NCBI GenBank assembly: GCA_014237855.1
Contig: JABACD010000001.1
Location: 124,001-188,000, forward strand
Reading direction: 5' to 3'
DNA: 64,000 nucleotides
DNA from: Planctomycetota bacterium
Lineage (GTDB): Bacteria > Planctomycetota > UBA1135 > GCA-002686595
Shown here: piece by piece, positions 25,532 to 36,034 of the stretch
How the letters are laid out: each line of letters opens with the position of its first letter
Position numbering within the stretch: the stretch's first letter is position 1
Program-made: the position numbers and the translations under genes
Notes under the pieces: generated by a model
The model's database searches: none
Told to the model about the DNA's origin: nothing
What the model saw: only the letters and a program-made list of their open reading frames with translations

Positions 25532-27007
25532 TCAGCTCGAACGCCAGGCCGAAACACCAACCAGGGTGGCGCGAAAGCGCTTGCCCTTGATCCGCCCTCG
25601 ATTGAGGCACTCCACCGCAGAACGTGCCACGGGCAGGGCAACAGCCACGTAGGAGAGCTTCTGCTGGATTTCGATCTTGCCGACGTCGTCACCCCGTAGA
25701 CCGCCAGCCTCCCCTGTCAGGGCTCCCAGCAGATCGCCGGGACGGATGCGGTCCTTGCGACCACCTGAGATCAGGATCGTTCCCATGCGCGGTGGCCGCG
25801 CCAGGGTGCGCAGCAAGGTCTCGATCCCGGGATCGTTCTCCGCGCTGCGCGTCAGGGTGTCGACCTCCATGCCGGTCAGGGCCGCGGCCGCCTCGAGGCG
25901 CTCGTCTCCCGGCCCGCGCGTCAGGGAAACAGCAACCCCCTGCCGCCCCGCCCGCCCTGTGCGGCCTATTCGGTGGACGTAGACCTCGGGCTGTGGCGGC
26001 AGCTCGAAGTTGATCACCAGATCGAGCCCCTGGACATCAAGCCCACGACCCGCAACATCGGTCGCAATCAGGACCCGCAGGCTCTGGCTGCGAAAGCGGG
26101 CCAGCACCTGGTCCCGATGGAACTGGTCCAGGTCACCGTCAAGACGGTCCACGCTCATCCCGGAGCCGGCCAGGTCCTCGACCAGCTGCGCCACGGTCGC
26201 CTTGAAGTTGCAGAACACCAACGCCGACTCGTGGGGAAAGCGGTCGAGCAGCCAGCACAGGGCGTGGAGCTTCTCTCCCGGTGCAGCGCTCAGCTGAAGC
26301 TGCCTGATCTCCCCGAGAGCCTCCTCGGGCTCCTCGATCGTCACTCGCACGGCATCGCGCTGGAAGGAGCGGCTGATGGCCTCGATCGAGTCCGGAAAGG
26401 TGGCTGAAAAGAGCACCGTCTGGCGCTTCTCGGGGAGCGCGCGGAGGAGGCGCGTCACGTCCTCACCGAAGCCCATGTCGAGCATGCGGTCGGCTTCGTC
26501 GAGGACGACGGTCCGAAGGGAGCTCGGATCGAGGGCCCCTCGCTCCAGGTGATCGAGCAACCGTCCCGGCGTCCCAATCACCACATGGACCCCACGCTCC
26601 AGAGCCTCCCGCTGGGGACGGGAGGGCTGACCGCCGACGAGCTCGAGCACGGCCAGGCCGGGATGACCGCGACCCAGCTTACGCAACTCCCGCGCCACCT
26701 GCGCGGACAGCTCTCGGGTCGGGCAGAGGACCAGCGCCTGAACCACGCGGCGCTGGACCTCGATGCCCTGCAAGATCGGCAAGGCGAAGGCCGCGGTCTT
26801 TCCGCTGCCCGTCTTCGACTGTCCCACCAGGTCTCGGCCCTTCAGCAGGGCCGGGATGGTGGCCGCCTGGATCGGAGTCGGGTCCGTGTAGCCCAGATCA
26901 GCGACGACCGCGGTCAGCGCCGCCGAAAGAGAGAGAGATTCGAAGGAGGATTGCACGCGCAGGACTATCGGGGATTGCCCGACGCAGATACAGGCCCACC
27001 TCAACAT
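25532..27007 (-). CDS. dbpA: DEAD-box RNA helicase, DbpA type
   Basis: 491 residues from ATG 27007, though homologues begin near FESLSLSAALTAVV, so GTG 26956 may be the real start. All helicase motifs are present: Q motif (GYTDPTPIQ), motif I QSKTGSGKT, Ib TPGRL, II DEAD, III SAT, V ATDVAGRGLD and VI HRIGRTGRAG. The C-terminal DbpA domain has MGTILISGGRKDRIRPGDLLGAL, which in E. coli DbpA binds hairpin 92 of 23S rRNA during large-subunit assembly. Divergent from the operon starting at 27395. Confidence 0.93.
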   Translation of the reverse strand: MLRWACICVGQSPIVLRVQSSFESLSLSAALTAVVADLGYTDPTPIQAATIPALLKGRDLVGQSKTGSGKTAAFALPILQGIEVQRRVVQALVLCPTRELSAQVARELRKLGRGHPGLAVLELVGGQPSRPQREALERGVHVVIGTPGRLLDHLERGALDPSSLRTVVLDEADRMLDMGFGEDVTRLLRALPEKRQTVLFSATFPDSIEAISRSFQRDAVRVTIEEPEEALGEIRQLQLSAAPGEKLHALCWLLDRFPHESALVFCNFKATVAQLVEDLAGSGMSVDRLDGDLDQFHRDQVLARFRSQSLRVLIATDVAGRGLDVQGLDLVINFELPPQPEVYVHRIGRTGRAGRQGVAVSLTRGPGDERLEAAAALTGMEVDTLTRSAENDPGIETLLRTLARPPRMGTILISGGRKDRIRPGDLLGALTGEAGGLRGDDVGKIEIQQKLSYVAVALPVARSAVECLNRGRIKGKRFRATLVGVSAWRSS

Positions 27008-27394
27008 CCTTTGGAAGGATTAGAGGTCCTCCAGCCGCGTGACCGCCGTGCCCTGCTAGCAGGCTGCTGCAGTTCACTTGCCTGCATCCGGACAAGGGCA
27101 CCACGACCTCCCCTCCGGCAACGGCCGGAGCGATCGGGGACAGAACCACTGAATCGAGGGCCCTGGGAGTTCCATGCCTGCCGCAAGACCTCTCCAGCCC
27201 CCCTGCGGCCCAATGGTGGCGCTCCCCCCACAATTCAGACCTGGAGTCAGGAATCAACTCGTTACAGGATCGTCACGAATAAGGATCGGAAATCGAGAAG
27301 CCTCGACCTTCCTGACCTATACAGGGGCCGTGTGCTATCGTCGTGCTCTCAGATGGCTGCGACAGGCCCCGACTGACCCTTTCCCGGAGTTCAC
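27008..27394. other. 387-base intergenic region upstream of the large plus-strand operon
   Basis: No gene is recognisable here. It separates the dbpA start (minus) and the first gene of the 27-45 kb operon (plus), so it should contain both promoters. A TATACA hexamer at about 27338 could be a -10 element, but I find no good -35 at the right distance. The GTG at 27395 is preceded by CGGAG six bases upstream. Confidence 0.4.
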
Positions 27395-28450
27395 GTGATC
27401 TTGCTCACCTGCTCGGCTCTCGCCCTCGGCCTCACAGCGCACGAAGCCGCCGGCATCGAGTTCAGCCACCCCGCTCCAGCTTCGACGAGCGTGGACCTCT
27501 CCTTCAAGCCCTACAAGGATTGGGACATCCTGCTTCCCAACGAGCAGTTCGTCGGTGTCTCAGATGGCATTCGACTACCTCACGCCGGTGGCGAGACACT
27601 CGCAGTCCGACTGGAGGGAACGGTCTTGTGGGTCGATCGCGATGGGGATGGAGAGTGCGAAGCAAAGATCGAGCCCCTTGAGAAGGGCAAGACCGCGCTG
27701 CTGGTCTGCCGCATCCCCGAAGGTGAAAGCGCCAAGCACTACGCGGTACGTCTCTCCAGCGATGGCCAGTGGACCTACTCGGCATCGGGAGCCATGGTCG
27801 GGCAGATAGAGGGCACCCCCATCCAGCTCATCGACCAGAACAACAACGGTCGCTTCAACGACCTTGGCGAGGACGCCATGATTGTCGGACGCAGCAAGTC
27901 AGCCTGCTTCCTGTCAGAAGTGGTAAATGTTGACGGCAAGCTGTTCACCGTCGATGTGGATCCCGAGGGCTCGAGCATCAACTGTACACCCTACACCGGC
28001 CCCACCGGGATCCTGGACCTCGGCTCGGAGCACCAGTCCAAGGCACGCATGCGCTCGATCGTCGTTGCCAACGAGGACGGTAAGGTCTCCTTCGAGGTCT
28101 CCAGGATCAAGGAAGGGCTACGCGTGCCCGCGGGCAATTACTTCGTGCACTCCGGTCGGGTCATGCTTGGCAAGAGCAAGGCGGACCTGCGCACGGGACG
28201 TAGCGAGCTCATCGAGGTCACCGAAGGAGGTCGCATGACCCTCGCCTGGGGAGGCCCTGTCAAGGCGGAGTTCGACTACCAGCGCAGCGGAGGCCAGGTC
28301 ACCATTGGCCCCAGGGACATCTGGTACTACGGGCGCTCGGGCGAGGAGTACTCGAATTTCATGCCCCTGGGCTCTTCCCCGAACTTCGAGATCAAGGACA
28401 GGCAAACCGGCGAGGTCCTGGTGAACGCGAAGTTCCCGGGCAACTGCTGA
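27395..28450 (+). CDS. Secreted protein of unknown function, interrupted by an in-frame TGA
   Basis: 351 residues to the TGA at 28448, with a short signal peptide (MILLTCSALALGLTAHEAAG). Beta-rich throughout, with a Ca-binding-like LWVDRDGDGECEAK segment (about residue 80) and QLIDQNNNGRFNDLGEDAM (about 145), both EF-hand-like Asp/Asn loops typical of dockerin-like or thrombospondin-3-like motifs. I do not recognise the family. After the stop the same frame continues for 37 sense codons with coding-like composition (separate entry). First gene of the operon; the next one has a good AAGGAG site at about 28577. Confidence 0.65.
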   Translation: MILLTCSALALGLTAHEAAGIEFSHPAPASTSVDLSFKPYKDWDILLPNEQFVGVSDGIRLPHAGGETLAVRLEGTVLWVDRDGDGECEAKIEPLEKGKTALLVCRIPEGESAKHYAVRLSSDGQWTYSASGAMVGQIEGTPIQLIDQNNNGRFNDLGEDAMIVGRSKSACFLSEVVNVDGKLFTVDVDPEGSSINCTPYTGPTGILDLGSEHQSKARMRSIVVANEDGKVSFEVSRIKEGLRVPAGNYFVHSGRVMLGKSKADLRTGRSELIEVTEGGRMTLAWGGPVKAEFDYQRSGGQVTIGPRDIWYYGRSGEEYSNFMPLGSSPNFEIKDRQTGEVLVNAKFPGNC

Positions 28451-28564
28451 GGCATCGGTTTTGCTCCGGTCACCGTGAGTGTGCCGGCCAACGCCGAGAT
28501 CGATATCACCATGACTGCTGACAACTGGGCCTTCGGAGAAGTCAGCGGGGCCGCAAGAAACTGA
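28448..28564 (+). other. In-frame continuation after TGA of the secreted protein (recoding or nonsense mutation)
   Basis: Directly after Cys-TGA the frame runs GIGFAPVTVSVPANAEIDIT and on to a second TGA at 28562. The stretch is alternating beta-type with mainly G/C third positions, exactly like the upstream part, so it looks like the natural C-terminus. A hairpin begins 15 bases after the TGA: CCGG-T-CAC, loop CGTGA, GTG-TG-CCGG (28466-28487). Sec insertion, readthrough, a nonsense mutation or a sequencing error would all fit. Confidence 0.5.
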
Positions 28565-28587
28565 TCAACCCGCCCAAGGAGAAAATC

Positions 28588-30918
28588 ATGGCCGTGAGCT
28601 CACAGGCCATCCAGGCCGCCACCCATCCGGTGGCGGCTGCTGCCTTGGCGCTGCATCTTGTCGGTACCGCCTCAGCACTACCCGCATCCCAATCGACCCG
28701 GATTGCCGTAAGCGAGGTCGAGGGGCGCCTGGTCGCACGCTGCGACATCTCCACTCGCTCGCGGCGCCTGCCTGTCAATCTCTTCATCGACTTCGAAGAG
28801 ACCTGTGGCCTCCAGCTGCACAACCAGGCTGCTGCCGGGCTCAAGGCGGAGCGCAGTGACGGGACCGCGTCCCCGATCACCGTGCACTTTCCCAACCTGA
28901 ACATGACCGTCGAACGCCGCGAGATAGGCGACGACGAGGCGCTCGATCACTACACCCGATGGAACTCCATCGCCCTGGGTGAAGTCTCCGTGGTCGGCAC
29001 CATTGGAGCCAAGTTGCTCAAGGACCATCACGTTGTCTTCGACCTGGACGCAGGCTTCATCGAGCTATCAGCTCCTCGCCCCCTCGAAGATGAGCCGGTA
29101 GATCCCCCCGAGGGAGTGACCCGCGTCGACATCTCGATCATCAACGACATCGTCTGGCTCCCCGTCAGCTACGACGGTGGGACTGGAGCAGCAATCGTGC
29201 TTGGAACTGGTCGCTTCGACACGATCATCGATGGCTTCCTGGCGGAGGACCAGGGCAACCCAGCCGGCGACATTGGCCCCCTGTTCCTTGGCGGCGTGGA
29301 CCTCGATAGGTTTGTTGCCCTACGTCCAGGAGAGGTCAACTACGTCCATCCCGACGGCGCCCTTGCCGTGACCGGCCTCGGCCTGCTCAAGAACTTCCGA
29401 GTCGAGGTAGATCGGGTCAACAAGCATGTTCTGCTCGAACAGATCAGGGCACCCCGGGTCCCCGAAGGAGACCTTCAACTGTTCGAAGCGATGGTCGAGG
29501 AGGATCAAGCTGGCCTGACTCGGTTCCTCGAGGAGCACGAAGGCCATCGGCTCGCGCTGGAGGCCGCTCAATTGCTCGTGGTCCAGCGCCTGATTGAAGA
29601 CGCCTCTGTTGAAGAGCTAGAGCCCGCCCTCGCCTTCGTGGACAAGGCCTGCCCCGAGGACCTGCGGGCTACCTCTGCGCTCGAGCAGATGAAGACCTGC
29701 TCGGCCTTTGGCCTGCCTCGCCACCAGATTGCCGCCGGACGCATTGGACTGGAGAGTGGACGCGACGACCGCTACCCCGATGCGGTCCACGACATTCACG
29801 CTCGACTTGGTGAGGTGCATCTCGATCTGGGCGAGGAGCAGGAAGCCTGGCGTCACTTGCTCGCAGCTGCCTTCGGCCTTCCCGAGGATGGCACAGTCAA
29901 CCTGAACCTCGCTCGACTCTACGAGGGGCAGGAGAGGTACAGACGTGCGTTCTCCCGCTATGTGCAAGCAGCTATTCGCCCGGAGAGTGGGCCCCAGGGC
30001 GTCGAAGGCCTGGCGCGCGTCTCCGAACTGCTGCCTGGAGGAGAGGCTCTGTCGGTCGACCTCGTCGAGCGGATGATCGCTGGCAAGGTACGCAACTTCG
30101 GCTCAGCAAGTCAGTTCGTAGCAGATGAGTCCAATAGCACGAATCGGGTTGTCCTGGTCGAGTTCTTCACCAACAGCTACCTGGGAAACGGTGGTCGTGG
30201 AGCCATCGGTGGCGCCCTCGCTCACGAGGGCCTGACAGCCCACTTCAAGCCGGAGAACGTCGCCTTTCTCTCGTATCACCTCCCTGAGCCTCAACCCGAC
30301 CCGCTGATCAACGAGATGGGCGAGATCGTGGCCGAGCGCCTCGGGGTCGATGGTCCGTGGGTCTACGCCATCGATGGCCTGCTTCGTTCTCAAGGCGCGG
30401 GAAAGTGGTCGGACGCAGAGGCCATCTACGAGAGGGTCCGTGCACATGTCCGGCAGCGATTGCTGGAGCCCTGTGACTTCGAGCTGGAACTGACGGGACA
30501 AATCGAGCAAGGGCAGATCTCGGGCGAACTCATCATTCATGGACCTGAAAGAGCGCGCACCAACGTTCAGATCGTGCTTGCTGAGAAACGCGTCCTCTTC
30601 CCAGGCCAGTCTGAGGTGGTTGTGCACCGTATGCTGGCACGCGCCCCCCTCACGGGCGAACCCCTCGGCATCGAGTGGGATCCCACGGATGGCGAGATGC
30701 GCATCCGCTTCGAGGCTGCTCTGGAGAAGCTGAGCGCGGATAACGAGGCCTACATCGATGAGGTCTCCTCCTCCTCTGGCGCGATCGTTCGAAAGCTCTC
30801 ACTCACCATCAATCCGGCCCAAGCCTGCCTGGTCGCCTTTGTCCGCAGCCGGACTACCGGGGCAATATTGCAGGCCATTCAGGTCGACCCCACGGTCGCC
30901 GAAGAAGAGGCTCCATGA
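28588..30918 (+). CDS. Secreted fusion: inactive retropepsin-like domains, TPR, Omp28/DUF1223-like C-terminus
   Basis: 776 residues with a signal peptide (to about residue 30) after an AAGGAG site. Residues 35-300 look like two retropepsin-like units, but the catalytic triplets read DFE (LFIDFEETCGL) and GTG (IVLGTGRFDTI) instead of Asp-Thr-Gly, so protease activity is unlikely. Residues about 305-490 are TPR-like (GEVHLDLGEEQEAWRHLLAAAF, NLARLYEGQERYRRAFSRYVQAA). Residues 510-620 (VVLVEFFTNSYLGNGGRGAI ... VAFLSYHLPEP) follow the thioredoxin-fold pattern of Omp28/DUF1223 proteins, but the usual CxxC position has no Cys. A beta-sandwich tail ends the protein. A binding or scaffold role is inferred. 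Its stop overlaps the next start (ATGA). Confidence 0.6.
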   Translation: MAVSSQAIQAATHPVAAAALALHLVGTASALPASQSTRIAVSEVEGRLVARCDISTRSRRLPVNLFIDFEETCGLQLHNQAAAGLKAERSDGTASPITVHFPNLNMTVERREIGDDEALDHYTRWNSIALGEVSVVGTIGAKLLKDHHVVFDLDAGFIELSAPRPLEDEPVDPPEGVTRVDISIINDIVWLPVSYDGGTGAAIVLGTGRFDTIIDGFLAEDQGNPAGDIGPLFLGGVDLDRFVALRPGEVNYVHPDGALAVTGLGLLKNFRVEVDRVNKHVLLEQIRAPRVPEGDLQLFEAMVEEDQAGLTRFLEEHEGHRLALEAAQLLVVQRLIEDASVEELEPALAFVDKACPEDLRATSALEQMKTCSAFGLPRHQIAAGRIGLESGRDDRYPDAVHDIHARLGEVHLDLGEEQEAWRHLLAAAFGLPEDGTVNLNLARLYEGQERYRRAFSRYVQAAIRPESGPQGVEGLARVSELLPGGEALSVDLVERMIAGKVRNFGSASQFVADESNSTNRVVLVEFFTNSYLGNGGRGAIGGALAHEGLTAHFKPENVAFLSYHLPEPQPDPLINEMGEIVAERLGVDGPWVYAIDGLLRSQGAGKWSDAEAIYERVRAHVRQRLLEPCDFELELTGQIEQGQISGELIIHGPERARTNVQIVLAEKRVLFPGQSEVVVHRMLARAPLTGEPLGIEWDPTDGEMRIRFEAALEKLSADNEAYIDEVSSSSGAIVRKLSLTINPAQACLVAFVRSRTTGAILQAIQVDPTVAEEEAP

Positions 30919-32402
30919 GCGCCTCTGTTCGTCATCGCGAACTCGCGGCCGCCCTGGAGCTTGTTGGTTCTCAGGCCGCTCGTTCAATCAAGGCCAGGCG
31001 CCGGCAGGCTGCCTGGAACCGAGCTCTGGACCAGGTGCTCTTGCCGATACTCGTGGCCTTGCCCACAACACTCGTGACGACCTACAGCGGACTCCTCGAG
31101 CACCCCACCAGCCCCGTGCTCGTGCTTGTGGTACTCGCCTTCCCGCTGCTCCACGTCTGCTTCAGGGTACTCTGGGCTCATCTCGAAGCAGTCGATCCAC
31201 GAGACGCACTGGCAGTTCTCGACAGGAAGCTCGGGCTAGAGGACCGACTCTTGACTGCCCGTGAGTTCTTGGCCTCAGCCACGACTTCGCCCTTCATGGA
31301 GGCAGCCCTCGACGATGCTGCAGCCGTCGTGGCTCGTGCTCAAGACGTTCACCTGGCGCTTCCCAAGAGGAACTGGAGTCCGAGAGTTTCGACGCCCGAA
31401 CTGCTCAGCGCCCTTGCCGCGTCAGTGGCCTTTCTCATGTGGCTCCAATGGTCAGGCCCGATCGAGCACTCAATCGAGGCCAGCGAGGCGACACCGGACG
31501 AGGAGCTCGCCCTGCTCCCGGCCGAGCCTCGGCGCGAGGATCCAGCCATGATCCTGGCAACCGAGGAGGAGCCTCGAAGGGAGGCCGAGCCCCTGGCGAC
31601 CCCCCAGGAGGCCTTTCCTTCCGAAGCCGAGCGTCGTGACAGGCCAGGCACCCTGACCGAGGGCGCGAAGGAGTCTTCCGGCAAGACCGGTGAAGGGCGA
31701 TCCTCCGATGCGGAAGCCTCGAGCTCCGCCAGCGAGTCCAGGGGCCAACCCTCGAATCAATCACAGGTCTCCAAGCCCTCGGAGAAGGCAGAGAAGAAGG
31801 CGGCTCCCAAGAAGGCGGCCAAGCCACCTGAAGAGCTGAGGACAAGGCCCCGCAAGAACGACGAGGACGACTCGGGATCAACCGCCGGCAAGGGATCCTC
31901 GAAGGGCTCGAGCAAGAACCCGGCCGCCTCCAAGTGGTCCAGCAAGGACCAGGTCACCCATCAAGACGATCAGGAGATCGAGGAAGACGAGGACACGGAG
32001 GACGAAGAGGAGGATCAGGAGTCGCGTGGTGGCATTCAGCCAAACCTGCGCGATCGCAAGCCTCCCGTCAGCCGAGACCTACGAATTGGCTTTGGCAACC
32101 AGAAGAATCCGGACGCCAACAGTCGCGGGGGTCCCTCGGAAGCAAAGAAGTCCAGGGGAACCGCCTCCCTGGTCCTGGGCGTCCCTGTACCTGACAGGGT
32201 CAAGGGCCAGCCCAGTCCGGGCAAGACAAAGATCACCCAGGAACGTATCGAACCCCGGCCTGAGGACGACGCCGCGATCAACGCAAGAGCTCGGGTCGAA
32301 CGCCCAAATCCCACTGGCTATCTCGAAGAGCGAGAGCTCACCCCTTGGATGCGGACGCTAGTCCGCCAGTACTTCCTCGCCCTGCGAGACAAGAGAAACT
32401 GA
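30915..32402 (+). CDS. Membrane protein with long charged low-complexity region, MoxR operon partner
   Basis: 495 residues. Three membrane segments lie near residues 40-60, 68-85 and 155-172, separated by a conserved-looking LDRKLGLEDRLLTAREFL loop, a feature of DUF4175-like proteins that accompany MoxR/VWA genes. From about residue 180 to 370 the protein is Glu/Lys/Ser-rich and presumably disordered (SEKAEKKAAPKKAAKPP, DQEIEEDEDTEDEEEDQE). The C-terminus regains order (TGYLEERELTPWMRTLVRQYF). The start overlaps the preceding stop by four bases, and MoxR begins one base after its stop, so translation is coupled. Confidence 0.65.
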   Translation: MSASVRHRELAAALELVGSQAARSIKARRRQAAWNRALDQVLLPILVALPTTLVTTYSGLLEHPTSPVLVLVVLAFPLLHVCFRVLWAHLEAVDPRDALAVLDRKLGLEDRLLTAREFLASATTSPFMEAALDDAAAVVARAQDVHLALPKRNWSPRVSTPELLSALAASVAFLMWLQWSGPIEHSIEASEATPDEELALLPAEPRREDPAMILATEEEPRREAEPLATPQEAFPSEAERRDRPGTLTEGAKESSGKTGEGRSSDAEASSSASESRGQPSNQSQVSKPSEKAEKKAAPKKAAKPPEELRTRPRKNDEDDSGSTAGKGSSKGSSKNPAASKWSSKDQVTHQDDQEIEEDEDTEDEEEDQESRGGIQPNLRDRKPPVSRDLRIGFGNQKNPDANSRGGPSEAKKSRGTASLVLGVPVPDRVKGQPSPGKTKITQERIEPRPEDDAAINARARVERPNPTGYLEERELTPWMRTLVRQYFLALRDKRN

Positions 32403-32403
32403 C

Positions 32404-33429
<1,026 letters not shown>

Positions 33430-33443
33430 GGTCGACGCGACGC

Positions 33444-34334
33444 ATGCCGTTCACAAGTGATGAGCTGTTCGACTCGAAGTTCCTCGACTCGCTCAAGAAT
33501 CTGCGCCTGATCGCCCGGCGGGTCCCCGCAGGAGGCCGCTTCGCAGAGCAACGCTCATCGGATCTGGGCCACGGCCTCGAGTTCCGGGACTTTCGTCCCT
33601 ACGCACCTGGAGACGACCTCCGCGCCGTCGACTGGAACATCTACCGACGGCTGGGTCGCGTCTTCATTCGGCTCTTCGAGGAGCTCGAGGACCTGCCGCT
33701 GTATCTGATGCCCGACATATCCGGGAGCGCCTTCCTTGAAGATCCACCACGGGTCAAGGCTGGCCTGCGCTGTTCGCTGGCGCTGGCGGCCGTGGGCCTC
33801 GGCCAGCATGATCAGGTTGGAGTCTTCCCCTTCTCCGACGATCTCTCCGTACTCATGCGGCCACAGTCAGGAAAGGGTCGCGTGCTGAGCTTTGCCAATC
33901 GACTCGCCACACTCGAGCCCGGCGGGCAGACAGATCTGGCGAAGTCCCTGCGCAAGCTTGGCGGGATGCGCCTACGCCAGGGTCTCCTGGTAATCGTCTC
34001 AGACTTCTTCGATCCTTCCGGAATCGATGAGGTGATCGAAGCACTCAAGAAGACCCGCCATCGCCTGCTCCTGGTGCAGCTCGTCAAGCCCAGTGACCGT
34101 GAGCCAAACATCCACGGCGAGGTCCGGCTCCGCGATTGCGAGACTGGCCAGGTCGAGGACATCTCGGTCACTGCTCCGGTACTCGAGAGCTACCGCCAGG
34201 CCTACGACCGATTCGAGTCCGCCTTGACCGAATTCGCCCGACGTCGAAATGCGGGGCTGCTGCGTCTGGACGTCGAGGCGGAGGTCGTGCCGCAGCTGGC
34301 CACTCTCTTCGAATACGGCCAGTACACCGTCTAG
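33444..34334 (+). CDS. DUF58 domain protein
   Basis: 296 residues from ATG 33444 (a longer open frame back into moxR is a shadow). The DUF58 signature GLEFRDFRPYAPGDDLRAVDWN is at about residue 45-65, followed by a degenerate VWA fold (PLYLMPDISGSA, LVIVSDFFDPSGIDEVIEAL). DUF58 proteins always occur next to MoxR and are believed to be its VWA-type partners on the cytoplasmic side. Gaps to the neighbours are 14 and 11 bases. Confidence 0.92.
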   Translation: MPFTSDELFDSKFLDSLKNLRLIARRVPAGGRFAEQRSSDLGHGLEFRDFRPYAPGDDLRAVDWNIYRRLGRVFIRLFEELEDLPLYLMPDISGSAFLEDPPRVKAGLRCSLALAAVGLGQHDQVGVFPFSDDLSVLMRPQSGKGRVLSFANRLATLEPGGQTDLAKSLRKLGGMRLRQGLLVIVSDFFDPSGIDEVIEALKKTRHRLLLVQLVKPSDREPNIHGEVRLRDCETGQVEDISVTAPVLESYRQAYDRFESALTEFARRRNAGLLRLDVEAEVVPQLATLFEYGQYTV

Positions 34335-34345
34335 CGTCCACAGAG

Positions 34346-36034
34346 ATGAGCTTCACCTCGATGTCCCCGCTTGCCTTCGGGCTTGGCCTTGCCGCACTGG
34401 CAGGGGTGCTCTACCTCCTCCAGAGGTTGCGCGTGCGACATCGGGAGGTCCCGGTGGTCACGACGCTCTTCTGGCACGAGGCAGTACACGAGACACGAGC
34501 GAGGGTACGCACCCACCGCTTCCGTCACCCCTGGGCCTACGCACTCATCCTGGCAATAGCATCCCTGCTCTGGGCAGCAGCCGCTGGGCCTGTGGCGAAG
34601 AAGGCAACGGAGCATCAATTCGTCTGCCTGCTCGACAGCTCGGCGGGGATGAGACGCGGTGAGCTCTTCGAGTCGGCACGCCTCCACCTGATTGACTGGG
34701 TGGAGAGTCTTCCGCGAGAGAGCCGAACAGTCCTCGCCGCCGATCAACTGGGCAGTCCACTGCTGTTGCCCGGAGAAGAGTCCTCACTGCTCGAAGGGCG
34801 CTGGGCTGACCTCGAGCCTGTGGCGTCGCCATGCTCGATCATGGACCAGGTCGCCTTCCTGGCACGCATCCATGGTGAGGAGCTGACCGTCTATGTCTTC
34901 GGTGGCGAGCCCCTGGAGCCCGAGCACGAGGCCGCACTCCCCAGTGGACTCGAGCTCCACTTCATTTCTGGTGAGGGTCCCCCGACAGCCCAGAACTTCG
35001 GCATAACAGCTCTGGGGTGCTCGGAGGCAGCCTCGGGTGCCTGGGATACGGTCGACGTCTTCGTTGAAGTTCGTGGGACGCCTGGGTCGACCTCCCCCAA
35101 GGTTACCGGCAATATCGATGGCTCCAGCGAAGGACTGATTGCCCAGCTTCAGCCATCAGAGAACGGCCTACAACACCTCATCTTCCGCGATGTCTCCGCC
35201 CAAGGAGGGCTCTTCACGGTCAGCCTCGAGGCGGGTGACGGCCTCGAGCTGGACAACGAGGCCCAGCTGCGGCTGCCCTCCAGGCCACGCATTCGCGTCA
35301 GCCTGTCGCCGGAATTGATCGAGGTAGTCGGCCCTGCCCTGCACTCCGACCCAGCCGTCGTGCTGGTCGATCAAGATCCAGACGTGACCATCCTGACGGG
35401 AGCCGAGACCAGCTCGGTGCCGACCCTTCGGTTCGTTCCCGCCGCGCTGCAAGCAGAGTCCTTCCTCCTGACCTATGAGGGGTCACAGCCCGCGGAGCTT
35501 GTCTTGAGCGAGGCCCTCGGGTCACTCGGCCTGGCCGATGTTGACCCTACCGGTCTTGCCAGCAGGGCCCAGGTTCCGATCACTCTCGGCGCAAGGTCCG
35601 GAAATCGACGAGAGCTCGCCATCTGGTCAGAGCTCCTGGGAGACGAGTTCGACTTCCGCGATTCTCGCGCCTTCCCGCTCTTCGTGGCCCGGGCCTTGCG
35701 CTGGCTTGGAGACACGCAGGACATTCAACCCTGGGTAGGTGCCGGCGAGCCCAGTCTCCCGGTAGACACCCTGAGGAGCTCCGCAGGCCACGATCTCGAT
35801 GCGGTCGGCCTGACGATCTCGCCACCGCTCGCTGGCAAGTACACCTCGCCAACGGGCGACTCGTGGCACGCTTCCTTGCTGACCCCGGTGCTCGGGGTGC
35901 CCCCCGATGCAGTTCTACTCCCGGACCTGGTTGCCCCTGACAGAGGCCCGGACCTCGTCTCCTGGCTTCTCATGATCGCTCTCTTGCTCCTCGCCTGGGA
36001 GTGGGCGCTCTTCCGCACGGAGCAGATCCCCTGA
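34346..36034 (+). CDS. BatA-like membrane protein with degenerate VWA domain
   Basis: 562 residues from ATG 34346. The N-terminus (SPLAFGLGLAALAGVLYLLQRLRVRHREVPVVTTLFW) is the aerotolerance-regulator/BatA N-terminal membrane domain; a second helix follows (YALILAIASLLWAAAAGPV). The VWA-like part has FVCLLDSSAGM, where the MIDAS DxSxS reads DSSAG, so metal binding is doubtful. A last membrane helix is at the C-terminus (LLMIALLLLAWEWALF), leaving most of the protein outside the cytoplasm. The stop shares one base with the next ATG (TGATG). Confidence 0.8.
   Translation: MSFTSMSPLAFGLGLAALAGVLYLLQRLRVRHREVPVVTTLFWHEAVHETRARVRTHRFRHPWAYALILAIASLLWAAAAGPVAKKATEHQFVCLLDSSAGMRRGELFESARLHLIDWVESLPRESRTVLAADQLGSPLLLPGEESSLLEGRWADLEPVASPCSIMDQVAFLARIHGEELTVYVFGGEPLEPEHEAALPSGLELHFISGEGPPTAQNFGITALGCSEAASGAWDTVDVFVEVRGTPGSTSPKVTGNIDGSSEGLIAQLQPSENGLQHLIFRDVSAQGGLFTVSLEAGDGLELDNEAQLRLPSRPRIRVSLSPELIEVVGPALHSDPAVVLVDQDPDVTILTGAETSSVPTLRFVPAALQAESFLLTYEGSQPAELVLSEALGSLGLADVDPTGLASRAQVPITLGARSGNRRELAIWSELLGDEFDFRDSRAFPLFVARALRWLGDTQDIQPWVGAGEPSLPVDTLRSSAGHDLDAVGLTISPPLAGKYTSPTGDSWHASLLTPVLGVPPDAVLLPDLVAPDRGPDLVSWLLMIALLLLAWEWALFRTEQIP

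Noticed and set aside
28466..28487. Stem-loop after the TGA as a definite SECIS element
   Set aside because: Stem of 7-8 pairs with the bulge on the 3' side, unlike the known E. coli element; kept only as a possibility in the findings.
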